DNA of 55,938 bases, taken from NCBI GenBank assembly GCA_015680685.1, contig MNCI01020320.1, positions 285,956-341,893 of the forward strand, written 5' to 3'. The notes below the pieces were generated by a model that saw only the letters and a list, made by a program, of their open reading frames with translations, ran no database searches and was not told where the DNA came from. Made by a program: the position numbers and the translations under genes. Source of the stretch: Gnetum montanum. Its lineage: Eukaryota; Streptophyta; Gnetopsida; Gnetales; Gnetaceae. This document shows positions 46,502 through 55,938 of the stretch, in pieces. Every line of letters begins with the position of its first letter. Position 1 is the first letter of the stretch.

Positions 46502-47905
46502 AGTACCAGGTGAAAACTCGAAATGATATCTTTAAAAAGGAGAAGTATTTCAATTCTTTTCCTACCTTAGAAAGAAGGTTTTTTCAGAATTAGTTGAAAG
46601 TTAAAAAAGATCTCAAAATCATTGAGCCATTCATAGTCACACCAACCTTTCTCATAATTCATTTTGTGAAAGGATTATTTTTTCAACATACCTATAGATT
46701 CAACTAATAACAACACTTAGTGATGCAAAGATTACAAGGATAACAAAGTAATGTAAGAGATTGAGCATGAATTTATGGCAATAACACCTATGAGAAAATA
46801 AAGATTTAGCTGTAAAGAAAATATGATATAATAAAAGACTCATTATTCATGGAAACGAAAATCAAACATGCCAAATCCCTCATTGTGCATCTTAAACTTG
46901 TGTTTAGTGGCTATTGGTTTGTATTTTGGCATGAAAGCACCTTCAAGTGCATCCCATGAAACTAAACTAGGTTGAAAGTTTAATTGACGTAATTCGCGTT
47001 AATGGAGATCTGCCAAAGGAGATTATTTAACTTCATTGGTGTAACTTTTTAAGCTGAGGTTTGTTGAGGCCAACATCACCCATGCTAAGCACGGGGCCAT
47101 GATCAACAATATGTTTATCTACTCCATTTTTCATCTATTTACATTCTAAACCATAATGTTGAGTTATAAAGTTCTAATTGGACTATATATCTTAGGGGTG
47201 TATCTATATTACAATTATTTTGGGGTGGAACACTACTACTTGTGATGTCAGAGCCATAAATGATCAATTTCTTTTTTTTTTCAATCATAAATAAGACATA
47301 GTCTAATCATAAATAGGATGAAGACACCCAAATAATAATCATACTCATCATAGATAAGATAATGTTGTCAATATGATAATAATATACAAAATCATAAACC
47401 ATCAAAATTCTCTAGTAAGATAAAGATAAATGACACTAAACACAAACTTATAAATTGTAAATTTTTACCAAGATGATAATGATACATTAAATCATAAATG
47501 ATCAAATTTTCTTTTATTTTTTATTTTTCTTTCCATAGATCATATAAATCACCAAGATAATGATGGCCCACAATCAAATATTTTATCAGGGCGGTATCAC
47601 CCCTCTAATTTGAAAATGCATCCATCGTCATTAGTTATATGTATTCATACACGACACAAGTTTGTGGAATCTAAAAGCCAATGTATTTAATTATATTTCA
47701 AGGATCCTCAACCACGTTCAAACTTCTTTTCGACCACCTGTCAGCTAGTTTGGTTTCATCGTATCAAAGATCCGGATCGGAAAATGAATTCTCAGATCCT
47801 GTAACATGAATGAACGCGTGCACACGTCACGGAGAAATATTGGAGAAATGACAATCTGGTGGCCCCTACAGAAGCCGTGGATGATTACACCTCTTACCCA
47901 CAATG
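46502..47905. other. Gene-free AT-rich stretch
   Basis: I find no coding region, LTR or RNA gene. 47260-47530 contains repeated AATCATAAAT and GATAATGAT words. The open frames here are short and have no recognisable motif. Confidence 0.5.
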
Positions 47906-47913
47906 ACCCAACA

Positions 47914-48031
47914 ACACAGCCATGGCCCCTACAGCAGCAACTGCCAACACAGCCATGGCCCCTACAGCAGCAACTGCTTGGCAGTTGCTGCAATATCCAC
48001 CAGTTGCAGCCATGGCCCCTACAGCAGCAAT
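47914..48031 (+). repeat. 33-bp repeat units, three copies
   Basis: ACAGCCATGGCCCCTACAGC begins units at 47914 and 47947 (tandem); a shorter third copy GCAGCCATGGCCCCTACAGC begins at 48007. In one frame it reads as Ala/Thr/Pro-rich TAMAPTAATA. It lies about 0.9 kb upstream of the polyketide synthase. Confidence 0.85.
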
Positions 48032-48037
48032 CTGCAC

Positions 48038-48271
48038 TTCGAAGGAGTGAAACCACTGGTGGATAGCGAAGTGCAGATTGTCCTTGAGAAATACGTGAAG
48101 AAGCAGCAGCATGCGGAGGAAAATTATCCTATCATCGATTCCCCATGCAATATCCACGGTATTTCGAAGGAGTGAAAGCACTGGTGGATAGTGAAGTGCA
48201 GATTGTCCTTGAGAAATACATGAAGAAGCAGCAGCATGCGGAGGAAAATTATCCTATCATCGATTCCCCAT
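48038..48271 (+). repeat. 109-bp direct duplication, coding-like
   Basis: Units 48038-48146 and 48163-48271 differ at three bases. In the frame starting at TTC both encode FEGVK(P/A)LVDSEVQIV, then EKYxKKQQHAEEN and YPIIDSP. The copies are 125 bases apart, so they are in different frames, and the second ends at a stop soon after (VNFHH, 48295). It could be a duplicated last-exon fragment of a gene I do not recognise. Confidence 0.7.
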
Positions 48272-48462
48272 CTGTAAATTTCCATCATTGATCTTGAAAA
48301 TCTTGTTGATGATGATGAGGGACATGCTTCCTGATTTCATACCCATACGGATGCACGATAGGCAATAGTCTCCTAAAATAAAAAAAATTTTCGATGCATC
48401 CAAATTTTAGATCCGTGTCATCCTGTTTTTTCAACAATCCACAAAAGTTAAAGTCGGCCAAA

Positions 48463-48679
48463 ATTCTAATCCAACAACCAATATGGACAACCCGGCCTTG
48501 CAATTTTCTGCTTACTAAACACGCGCCTTGATATTGAGGACGTTGTTTTCTTTTCTGCCGTTGCTGTCATCCAGACTATTCTAATCCAATCAATATGGAC
48601 AACCGGGCCTTGCAATTTTCTACTTACTTAACACTTGCCACGTGCCTTGACATTGAACACGTGGTTTTCTTTTCTGCAG
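48463..48679 (+). repeat. Duplicated promoter block upstream of PKS
   Basis: Block A (48463-48560) and block B (48578-48679) share ATTCTAATCCAA, AATATGGACAAC, CTTGCAATTTTCT and GTTTTCTTTTCTGC. Block B has two G-boxes; block A has ACACGCGCC and GGACGTTG at the matching places. The copies lie 60-280 bases before the TATA box. Confidence 0.8.
48639..48663 (+). promoter_or_regulatory. Two G-boxes (CACGTG)
   Basis: CACGTG at 48639-48644 and again at 48658-48663, 19 bases apart start to start. G-boxes in chalcone synthase promoters bind bZIP and bHLH factors and give light or stress response. Only the downstream copy of the duplicated block has them. Function here is inferred. Confidence 0.6.
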
Positions 48680-48740
48680 ATGATTTGCTTTACCTATTGC
48701 CAAACAAAAGAAGGTGGTCGTGCACAGCTTTGTTTATTAT

Positions 48741-48747
48741 TATAAAT
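48741..48747 (+). promoter_or_regulatory. PKS TATA box
   Basis: TATAAAT lies 127 bases before the ATG and 78 bases after the second G-box. Transcription would start at about 48770-48775, giving an untranslated leader of about 95 bases. Confidence 0.65.
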
Positions 48748-48867
48748 TGCTTCGTGGATTCTCATTATGCACATCACCAACGCCACCATCAGTTCTCCAC
48801 TGAGTTTCAGGTGACCTACTAGACTAGTTCCGTTAGCAAAGCCCATCATTTCATTTCTCATTCATTC

Positions 48868-50132
48868 ATGTCAGCTCCGGTGGAGAAAGCACAGGGCAAT
48901 GCTTGCGTGTTGGCCATAGCCACAGCGCAGCCTGCCAATGTGATAAACCATAGCGAGTACCCTGATTACTACTTCAGGGTGACCAACAGTGAGCACATGA
49001 CAAAGGTCAAGCGCAAGTTCCAGCGCATATGTGAGAGAGCGCAGATCAACCGGAGGTATGTGCTACTAACGGAGNTATGATGGAGGTCAAGCGCAAGTTC
49101 CAGCGCATATGTGAGAGAGCGCAGATCAACCGGAGGTATGTGCTACTAACGGAGGAGATGCTGAAGCAGCATCCCAGTCTTACCTCCTACGATGATCCCT
49201 CGCACAACGACAGACAGCAGATAATGCTGAGGGAGATACCGCGCCTCGGCAAGGAAGCTGCTGATAAGGCCGTAGCGGAGTGGGGCCAGCCTCTGAGCGG
49301 CATAACCCACTTGGTCTGCACCTCCGCCATCCATATGCCCGGCAATGACTTCGAGCTCGCATTGACCATGGGCCTCAGTCCCCACGTGGAGAGGATCATG
49401 CTCTACCACGTCGGCTGCCACGCCGGTGGTACTGTCCTCCGAATCGCCAAGACGCTCGCTGAGAGCCGCCGAGGGGCCCGCGTGCTTGTCGTCTGCTCCG
49501 AGATCACTGCTTGCCTCTTCCGCGGTCCTCGCCGAGATGGCGGGCACATTGACAACCTGGTGGCCCAAGTTCTCTTCAGCGATGGCGCTGTTGCCCTCAT
49601 TGTTGGAGCTGACCCTGAAGTCGCAGCTGGGGAGAGCCCATGCTTTGAGTTGCTCTCAGCTCAGCAGACGGTGCTGCCGGACTCCAGCCAAGGCATCGAG
49701 GGCGACGTCACGGAAGCGGGGTTGATGGTGCATCTACTCAAGAATGTGGCGTCTGTCATCTCCGAAAACTTGGAAGACGAGCTCAAGAGGGCGATTAAGC
49801 CGCTGGGCATACCGGATTCCAATTGGAACAATCTGTTCTGGATCTCTCACCCCGGCGGAGCAGCCATCCTGGACGCCATGGAAGCCAAGCTGGCGCTGCA
49901 GCCGAGCAAGCTGCGGACGAGCCGGCATGTTCTGTCAGAGAACGGCAACATGTCCAGCGCATCGGTTCTGTTCATTCTGGAGGAGATTCGTAGGTGGTCA
50001 GCTGCAAACGGGTGCTCCACTACAGGCGAGGGGCTGCCATTGGGTGTGCTGGTAGGCTTCGGGCCCGGTATCTCCGTTGAAACAATCGTCCTGAAAGCTT
50101 TCCCTCTTCCGTCAGCATCAGTTGCTGCCTAG
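48868..50132 (+). CDS. Type III polyketide synthase (chalcone synthase family)
   Basis: Such enzymes extend a CoA-linked starter with malonyl-CoA units in the cytosol. The ATG at 48868 fits family N-termini. After removal of an 80-base assembly duplication the product is about 394 residues, normal for the family. The triad is visible: Cys in VGCHAGG (about 157), His in WISHPGGAA (about 301), Asn in ENGNMSSAS (about 334); the C-terminal GFGPG signature is present. By alignment to alfalfa CHS, Thr197 is Leu, Phe265 is Val, Gly216 is Ser, Phe165 is His, while Phe215, Gly256 and Ser338 are kept. No intron interrupts the RICER Cys codon, where most plant family members have one. GC-rich against AT-rich flanks. 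Substrate unknown; naringenin chalcone as product is doubtful. Confidence 0.9.
48997..49154. other. Unmerged overlap with single N inside PKS
   Basis: 48997-49074 and 49077-49154 are the same 78 bases except for three positions (49001-49003 against 49081-49083), with N at 49075 between. The offset of 80 shifts the frame and splits the gene into two ORFs. One copy alone gives a continuous family-typical reading. Best explained by two contigs joined without merging. Confidence 0.9.
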
Positions 50133-50270
50133 AACTTTCACCCTTCCTTCCCTCGTTGCACACTTTTCGTACTCTTACTTTACATATTTAGTTATTTTAT
50201 TGACCTCCAAGGACGTTTCCTTGATGCACTTCTTATCTTTGTCAACTCCACTTCCCAGCCTCCTGCATAC

Positions 50271-50334
50271 ATATCGTGCCTTCCTCTTTATCTTCCTGCC
50301 TCCCCCATATCGAGCCTTCCTCTTTATCTTCCTG
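50271..50334 (+). repeat. 36-bp tandem duplication in PKS 3' region
   Basis: ATATCGWGCCTTCCTCTTTA begins both units, at 50271 and 50307, followed by TCTTCCTG. It lies 140-200 bases after the stop, probably in the 3' untranslated region. No poly-A tract follows the gene. Confidence 0.85.
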
Positions 50335-51933
50335 AACTGAGAAATAGCTTGCTTATTGTAGTGCACCGTTGAATAATGAGTTTGATTTATCGTTGTTATG
50401 CAATGGTTTCTCTTCTACGTAATTGCATGGTGGTTGCTTTTCTTCCATCTACAAACCATATCAAGTTATTAACGAAGCGTTTAACAAAACAGTACTTCAT
50501 CAGGATAATCCTGTGGGAATATAACTAATTAAAGTAACCGACACAGGAAATTTCCTTGGCTTACATCTCAGAATGGAGGTCACCATGAAGTAAGCTCATT
50601 TAGATGGATAATATAAAAAGAAAGGAATGTCAAATTCGCATTCTTAATGTATTTATGATTCTGATGCATTATGCAATTTATATAAAAAAATATTCTTAAC
50701 GTTGGTAACATGAAATACAGGCAATTAAATTGACAGCGGCAAAACATGAATGCCGAGGCAACACGTGGAGAATAACGCCACGGTTTTGCAATATTCGTTT
50801 GGGGTCATGGGAGAGTGGCCTGCTGAACATGGGTCTATGATAGCAGCAGTCAGGCTTGTTGGAAGTCGTCAAGACACACAAAGCATTGCTTATAAGATAA
50901 ATTATGAGATAAATGAAAAGTATTGTGGGTATTTTATAAGTCTGGAGAGAGGGCTCAATGAAATAAGAGTTGCCTGAATTGTAATGACTTATGCTTGTTA
51001 CATTTCACATTATTTGTTGGGTTTACGATTGGATTTACGAAAAGGTAAAGAGGGAAGATGAAAGTAAATAGGAATTTCATTGGCATTTATGTAAAGTTTA
51101 TATGTTTTGAGTTTTATATGCATGTATAACAACGGATATTACATCATGTTCCATCTTGCTAATGCAGAGAGTTTGGTTTTATTTCACCAAAAAGGATTAT
51201 AAAGTGCTTGTTAAAACTAATAGGTAATATAGATAACATTGAGGTCTATCATTAGTCACTAACTATATTTATTTTTTTATATATCTACCCTACTACTCCA
51301 CTACTACTACACTAAAAGTAAAAGTAGACATCAAACCCATTTCCTCCTTGTGGAAAAATAGAGTCATGATAGTTGTACTACATTGTTAAGTCCACCAACT
51401 ATTTTCATTGAAAATGTAAATGGCTTTTATGGTAATCCCAAAGTCATGACTAAGTAATAACATTACAGTTCGTACTTTTTGGGAAGGAAAGTTCAATTAA
51501 TAGAAAAGTCAAATTAGTGTGCATTAAGATGAGTGAAGACTTGCAAAGAGATACAATCATTTTATTAATTTAAAGCATTCAACATAAACATTCTATCAAA
51601 AAATGTAATTTGTAGATAAAAAATATGATTAAAATATAGAATATATAGAACAAAAGTAAAAAAAAATGTATAAGATTTGTGGCAAGACTCTTGAATATGA
51701 AGGAAAACATCATAGGTAATACAAGGAATTTCATTCTATATCAATCAATGAGTACAATATTTTTCTCTCACTATCTACAATTATTTCATCACAAGCTCAC
51801 AACATGCTTGTATTGATGACATACCATCTCTTAATTATCTTGTGTATAAAATCATTTAGGTACACATTATACATGGGAGATGGTATATGTTATACATTGA
51901 CTTAAACAACAACTCAAATTTACATTTGATTAT
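50335..51933. other. Gene-free stretch between PKS and element D
   Basis: AT-rich; short ORFs at 50696-50977 have no recognisable motif. No LTR, RNA gene or repeat array is supportable. Confidence 0.5.
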
Positions 51934-51959
51934 TGATGAGTCATGAATTTGCTGGCTGT

Positions 51960-52090
51960 GATATCGCAACCATGATATATCAGCCCTGTTGTATCAGTAG
52001 CTAAGATATCGCAGCGGCTGTGATATTGCAACCGCAATATCGCGTCTTCCCTACGATATCGTGTACGTGATATCGCAGTGCACCGCAATT
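51960..52090. promoter_or_regulatory. GATATCG motif cluster in D LTR U3
   Basis: TGATATCGCA, AGATATCGCA, CGATATCGTG and TGATATCGCA, with near copies GATATTGC and CAATATCGC, directly upstream of the TATA box. LTRs of B and C have GATATC words in the same region. GATATC is palindromic, so each is a potential dimer site. Confidence 0.55.
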
Positions 52091-52092
52091 TC

Positions 52093-52100
52093 TATAAATA
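52093..52100 (+). promoter_or_regulatory. TATA box of element D LTR
   Basis: TATAAATA in the context TTTCTATAAATAAGAGG. It sits at the same distance from the LTR start as in element B (41490). Confidence 0.65.
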
Positions 52101-52893
52101 AGAGGTGGCCTTCCTAGTTTTAGGTATTAGGAATAGAAGTAGCGACGCTCTAGTAGTGTGATCTCTCCAGAGTTAGATTATTTTTCCTATGTCTACTTGC
52201 AGTGTGGTGAATGTGATTGTACAGTGTCTTATTCGAGTGTGACGTACTTGGACACGTACATGATCAGCAATAAAGATCGAGATTACTTCATCATTGCAGT
52301 AGTCAATTTGTTATTTATTTATTTATTATTTAATTATTATTTACTACTTTCTCTCTCACCCTTAAACTCCTAGAATGCGGTATGAGTACGACTTGATTAC
52401 GAGCATCTAAGGATGTGTATGGTTAGTTAAGGAATCAGCTACTCATCACAACGCAGAACGAGTACGACTTGATTACGAGCATTTAAGTGTTACTGCTTCA
52501 TATCCCAGTGGTGTAGCTAGGATCTGCGCTTGGTAATCCTAGTGGTAGTCATGCACCAGGTCTAAGATGTGTACGGTTGATCAAGGAATCGGTTGCTCGT
52601 CGTACTTAGGCTAGATTAGATTCTCTTACCCTTTTCCTCCTAGCTTAGCTTAGTTAATATTATTTTTCATTGCCTTCAGGAGTAGCATTAAAATTAGGAA
52701 CACATCATACACCTCATCTAGACTAAACCATACGTGAAAAATATAACACTAGTCCAGGTGGGAAGATAGCGAATTGCGACTTAAGGATAACTGTCTAGGT
52801 GCCACAACTAGTCCATCTACGAAGTTCAATCGGATTGTGCATGCTACACTCATTTCATATGGTTGAGTGTAGAGGTACCTCGTCACTCATCAT

Positions 52894-52911
52894 TGGCGCC
52901 ATTGCCGGGGA
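52894..52911 (+). other. Element D primer-binding site (tRNA-Asp type)
   Basis: TGGCGCCATTGCCGGGGA, one base after the LTR end. Nearly the same sequence (TGGCGCCGTTGCCGGGGA) is the known site of Athila and Calypso elements, matched to tRNA-Asp. It supports the lineage call. Confidence 0.75.
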
Positions 52912-53036
52912 CGGTGCTAGTTATCTAGATTAGTTATATTATACAAGGTCGCTATATAAGGACTTAACAATATATCTCTTAAAAAGAAGAAATAATTATA
53001 AAAAGTCACATATGAATTCACACACAGTTCACAATA

Positions 53037-55016
53037 GTGCCTCTCCTACAAGATAATAATAATGCCACACTTAGTGAGGAAGTTCATTGGAGAACCAACG
53101 AACCATATGACGATGAAGATTGGAGTATGCAATCTGAGGTGGGGGTTTCTTATAAGAATGAACGAAAACAACGTCATCGCAACATACGAAAACATAACTT
53201 ACCAGATGACGATGAACCCCCACTGGCCACTACAAGCCTAACGCAAATACAAGAGGCCGTTTGAATCTCACGTAGGCATCATAAAGAGAGTCGACTACCC
53301 AGGCTCGATTTAAACAACTTTCCTACATTTTCAGGAGGCTATGACTTAGATCCGCATCAACATTTACAAGCCTTCTAGGATGCCTGCACATGGAATAACA
53401 TTGATAACGATTGGCAAAAACTTAAGCTCTTTCCTATGACACTCGTTGGCCAAGCAAAAGTATGGTATAGATCATTAAAACCAAATTCAATACGACGCTG
53501 GTCAACAATGGTAGAGGTGTTTAACGAAAAATATCAAACCTACGCAAGAGTGTCAGCCTTGAGGAAACAAATCCAAGGATGGAAACAAGCAAAACATGAA
53601 CCCTTGGACATGGCCTTAGAAAGATATTACGCACTGTTAAACAACTGTCCAGGCCATGGGTTTTCCGAGGAAAGGCTAATGTACCATATCATTGATGGGC
53701 TACGTAATGAAACAAGAGAGACCTTAGGAACGTATGCCCGAGGTCAACTATACAACCTACGAACCCATCAAATCCAAGAGCTTATTAAGCGGGTAGCAAA
53801 AGAAGAAGGAGAAATAGCTACATGGGAGAGTGTTGAAAAACATCAACGGGACCAAAATCTTAACTCAACAAAGGTCCATGATCATAACAAGGAGAGATCA
53901 ACAAATTCCAAGGTGGAAACATCATCTTTGCCAATACAACAATTGTTAGAAGAAGCCGAGGCAAAGATCAATAAGATGTTGGAATGGATGAATCAAAAGT
54001 GTGGAGAATATATCAACATCATTGGAGATAGAGTTTTGACAACCCAAGAAGCAGGACAAAATAATAGACATTCGGAAAGAAGGAACGAAGGGAATAAGCG
54101 CTCAACTGCCAATCATACGTATGAATGCAACATATGCCTGTACGATCACCCCAAGGGCCAATGCCCAATATTGTTACATCTACATGAGCATTGGGGAAAC
54201 ACGTTACATCCAGAGTTCGTACAGAGATACTGTGTTAGACCACAGTGGCAACAATCCCAGTCGTGGGGGAATCCACCCTTAGACTGGAGGCACCCTTCAC
54301 ATTTTCCGAATCCAAATGCTTATAACGTTCAACATCCTGTTTCTTCAACTGGGCCACCACACTTTATCTCACCACAATACCATTCTTCACAATACCATCA
54401 ACCCATACCTCCAACACAACCACCACCTTGTGCACCTTATCCTCCTCCTAACTTTCAACATTCTTATCCTTTCCCTCCTTCCACAATGCCACCAACTGTT
54501 CCTAAGGTGTTTGTACCACCGCAACCCATGAACAACACTTGTGCTGCTGCTACTAACAGCAGTGAAGAGCCTCCTCAACATCAAAGGCGTCCTTTCTTTA
54601 AACACGGCCGTAGGAAGGGACAACATAACTCTGAGGCCACTGCATCTTCCAACCCAGCACAAGTCCAACAATGTGGTGCACCCTTACCTTCGAACCCAAC
54701 GCCTCATGTAACTTCATCAGGGCCACCAACTTACACTCCAACAACCATACGGCCCAATGAACACAACCATGGGAGGCATCATCCCAATCCTTGCATACCA
54801 TCTAACGGTCCTAAACATCATAGTGGGTCAACTCGTTATCCGGGAACTACATCGTATGAAGTGCCCCACTGTGTTTATTACAAAGTGTGTGAAATCCAAG
54901 GTGATAAGTATGGACCAGCTTCAATATTTCCAATATGCAAGGATCCTCATTTTCCATTTATTAATCCTAGCCATACTCAACCGTTTAGTTATGGGGGATA
55001 TCCCCCATTTCAATAA
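53037..55016 (+). pseudogene. Element D gag polyprotein, two stops
   Basis: One frame runs from 53037 to 55016 with stops at 53262 (TGA) and 53376 (TAG); the last 526 codons (53436-55016) are open. Order: acidic N-terminus (PYDDEDWSMQSE), FPTFSGGYDLDPHQHLQAF, capsid domain (LKLFPMTLVGQAKVWYRSLK, ALLNNCPGHGFSEERLMYHI), coiled-coil-like segment (LLEEAEAKINKMLEWMNQ), Cys/His motif CNICLYDHPKGQC, and a long Pro/His/Tyr/Asn-rich tail. No in-frame ATG precedes the first part: 53037 is GTG, and the nearest ATG (53012) is in another frame. Translation from the ATG at 53436 would lose the N-terminal capsid part. Packaging role assumed from the family. Confidence 0.8.
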
Positions 55017-55019
55017 CAA

Positions 55020-55938
55020 GCAGGATTAATAAATATTTTTAATTTTCTTTAATTTTACAACTTTTTGTTTTCCAGTTTTTCATTTTTCAACTTTTTGTTT
55101 TATCTTTTTGTGTGTTTGTCTTTTTAATGTTTTTGTAAGTAATCTCATCTACGAATAAAACACTCATGTGGATCGTTGGTTGAGATGTGTTTTATGTTAT
55201 TAAGTCATGAGTGATCAATTATTTGAAACAGTGAGCCCACTACATCCACTCATCCACTCTATAAATAAGAGGGTCTGTTCATGGGTACAGTGATATTCTT
55301 GAAATTTCTAAAACTTAAAATTAATTTTGTGTTCATTGTACCGAGAATGAAGAAGGATGGACCAAGAGGGAATGATTAGGGTGTGACATCAAGGGGACTT
55401 GTGGATTCTCTTTGGTGACATCTATCGAAGTTATCATGTAATATGGTTATACTAAGATCCTTTTAGATCTAATGAAAAATGGGAGTAAGAGTAATCAAAA
55501 AGGGCATTTGAAAATCAAACATTGTTCTAGGGGGTTCCATTGGAAAGACATGCACCCATGCTTGAAGGTTGGCGGCTTCTCTAGATTTAGTCAAGAAAAA
55601 GAAAGAAAACAAAGTGCCATAAAACAAAAAAAAATTCACTCCTCCCTTGTACTAAACGCGAAGTGATCATATGCCTTGTTGTTATGGTACTCTCATAGTT
55701 GTTCATCATGGGATGAAACAATGCGATGTCACTGTTTAGATGGATGGACTTGGTCTTGATCTTGGAACAATGGGTTCATGACACCTTAATCATGTTTTAC
55801 ATGCAGGATTCATTATGCCCTGGGTTAGATACCTTATGTCCCAATCTCTACGATCCCTTTCTATACTTTGTCTCATCTCATTGTTTGTGTAATTGTAGCT
55901 CGTGACCCATGTAATATAAAATTTTCATCTCATTCCGG
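55020..55938 (+). other. Post-pol-type spacer directly after D gag
   Basis: AACTTTTTGTTTT blocks (55065-55110), CATCCACTCATCCACTCT, GGGTGTGACATCAAGGGGAC and CCCATGCTTGAAGGTT match the spacers after integrase in B (39480-40240) and C. No protein domain is present. A TATAAATAAGAGG word at 55259-55271 repeats the LTR TATA context. Confidence 0.6.

Larger units (their letters stand above)
51934..52892 (+). repeat. 5' LTR of element D
   Basis: It starts TGATGAGTCATG (aligned with B TGATAAACCATG) and ends CACTCATCA. U3 has four GATATCG motifs plus near copies between 51960 and 52090; TATA box TATAAATA at 52093-52100. Inner direct repeats: GAGTACGACTTGATTACGAG at 52384 and 52460. The left edge may be a few bases off; the second LTR is outside the window. 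Confidence 0.75.
51934..55938 (+). mobile_element. Athila-like element D, gag without pol
   Basis: LTR (51934-52892), primer site (52894-52911), gag (53037-55016) and then sequence that in elements B and C follows pol. Protease, RT, RNase H and integrase are absent between gag and this spacer. The right end is outside the window. Gag is much better preserved than in B or C. The layout matches non-autonomous elements that keep LTRs and gag and borrow enzymes from relatives. Confidence 0.75.

Noticed and set aside
47745-48181. ORFs on both strands of the repeat region upstream of the synthase
   Set aside because: The repeats create open frames on both strands; only the FEGVK-type frame is preserved in both units, and no family is recognised.
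49146-49600. Minus-strand and off-frame ORFs inside the polyketide synthase
   Set aside because: They are shadows of a GC-rich coding sequence; none has a recognisable motif.
48868-50132. Naming the gene CHS or stilbene synthase
   Set aside because: Changes at positions 165, 197, 216 and 265 and a lack of product evidence make a specific name unsafe.
55259-55271. TATAAATAAGAGG word in D as a second promoter
   Set aside because: It resembles the LTR TATA context, but the surrounding sequence does not align with the LTR, so it is probably chance.

Overview
The window is nuclear DNA of a vascular plant with a large, repeat-filled genome. A gymnosperm is my best guess, but a fern or a large-genome angiosperm is possible. 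The evidence is one plant-type type III polyketide synthase gene, plant-specific Athila and Tat lineages of Ty3/gypsy retrotransposons, Ty1/copia remnants, a LINE remnant, and long AT-rich stretches without genes. I see no bacterial genes, rRNA, tRNA or CRISPR array.

Layout. 1-4919: 5' part of a Tat-like element (T1, minus strand), running off the left edge and inserted into the LTR of an older Athila-like element. 4920-15030: that older element (C, minus strand): cut LTR, an unassigned third ORF, integrase, RNase H, RT, gag. It contains a 507-base N gap and a poly-C/N artefact. 15031-17160: truncated copia element (minus strand). 17400-18365 and 37358-42247: a third element (B, plus strand, Athila-like), split by a 19-kb Tat-like element (T2, 18371-37352, minus strand). 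T2 has two LTRs of about 1.95 kb and a near-perfect 5-bp target duplication. 42290-48460: LINE and copia fragments and short duplications. 48463-50340: the polyketide synthase gene with a duplicated promoter block. 51934-55938: a fourth element (D, plus strand, Athila-like) with LTR, tRNA-Asp-type primer site and gag, but no pol before the post-pol spacer.

The only gene likely to serve the plant is the type III polyketide synthase. Its Cys-His-Asn triad is present, but pocket residues differ from chalcone synthase, and the intron found in most of the family is absent. The assembly breaks its frame at a single N flanked by a 78-bp duplication, which looks like an unmerged contig overlap.

The most unusual object is T2. 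A 6-kb block lies between its protease and its reverse transcriptase. The block carries an antisense ORF set with plausible introns. Three tandem arrays of short inverted repeats lie at the module junctions: after integrase, before RT, and after protease. Across array units the two arms of the inverted repeat change together (GGTC/GACC, CATC/GATG, AGTC/GACT, GGCC/GGCC, AGCT/AGCT) while staying 10 bases apart start to start. This suggests conservation of a structure or of a two-fold binding site.
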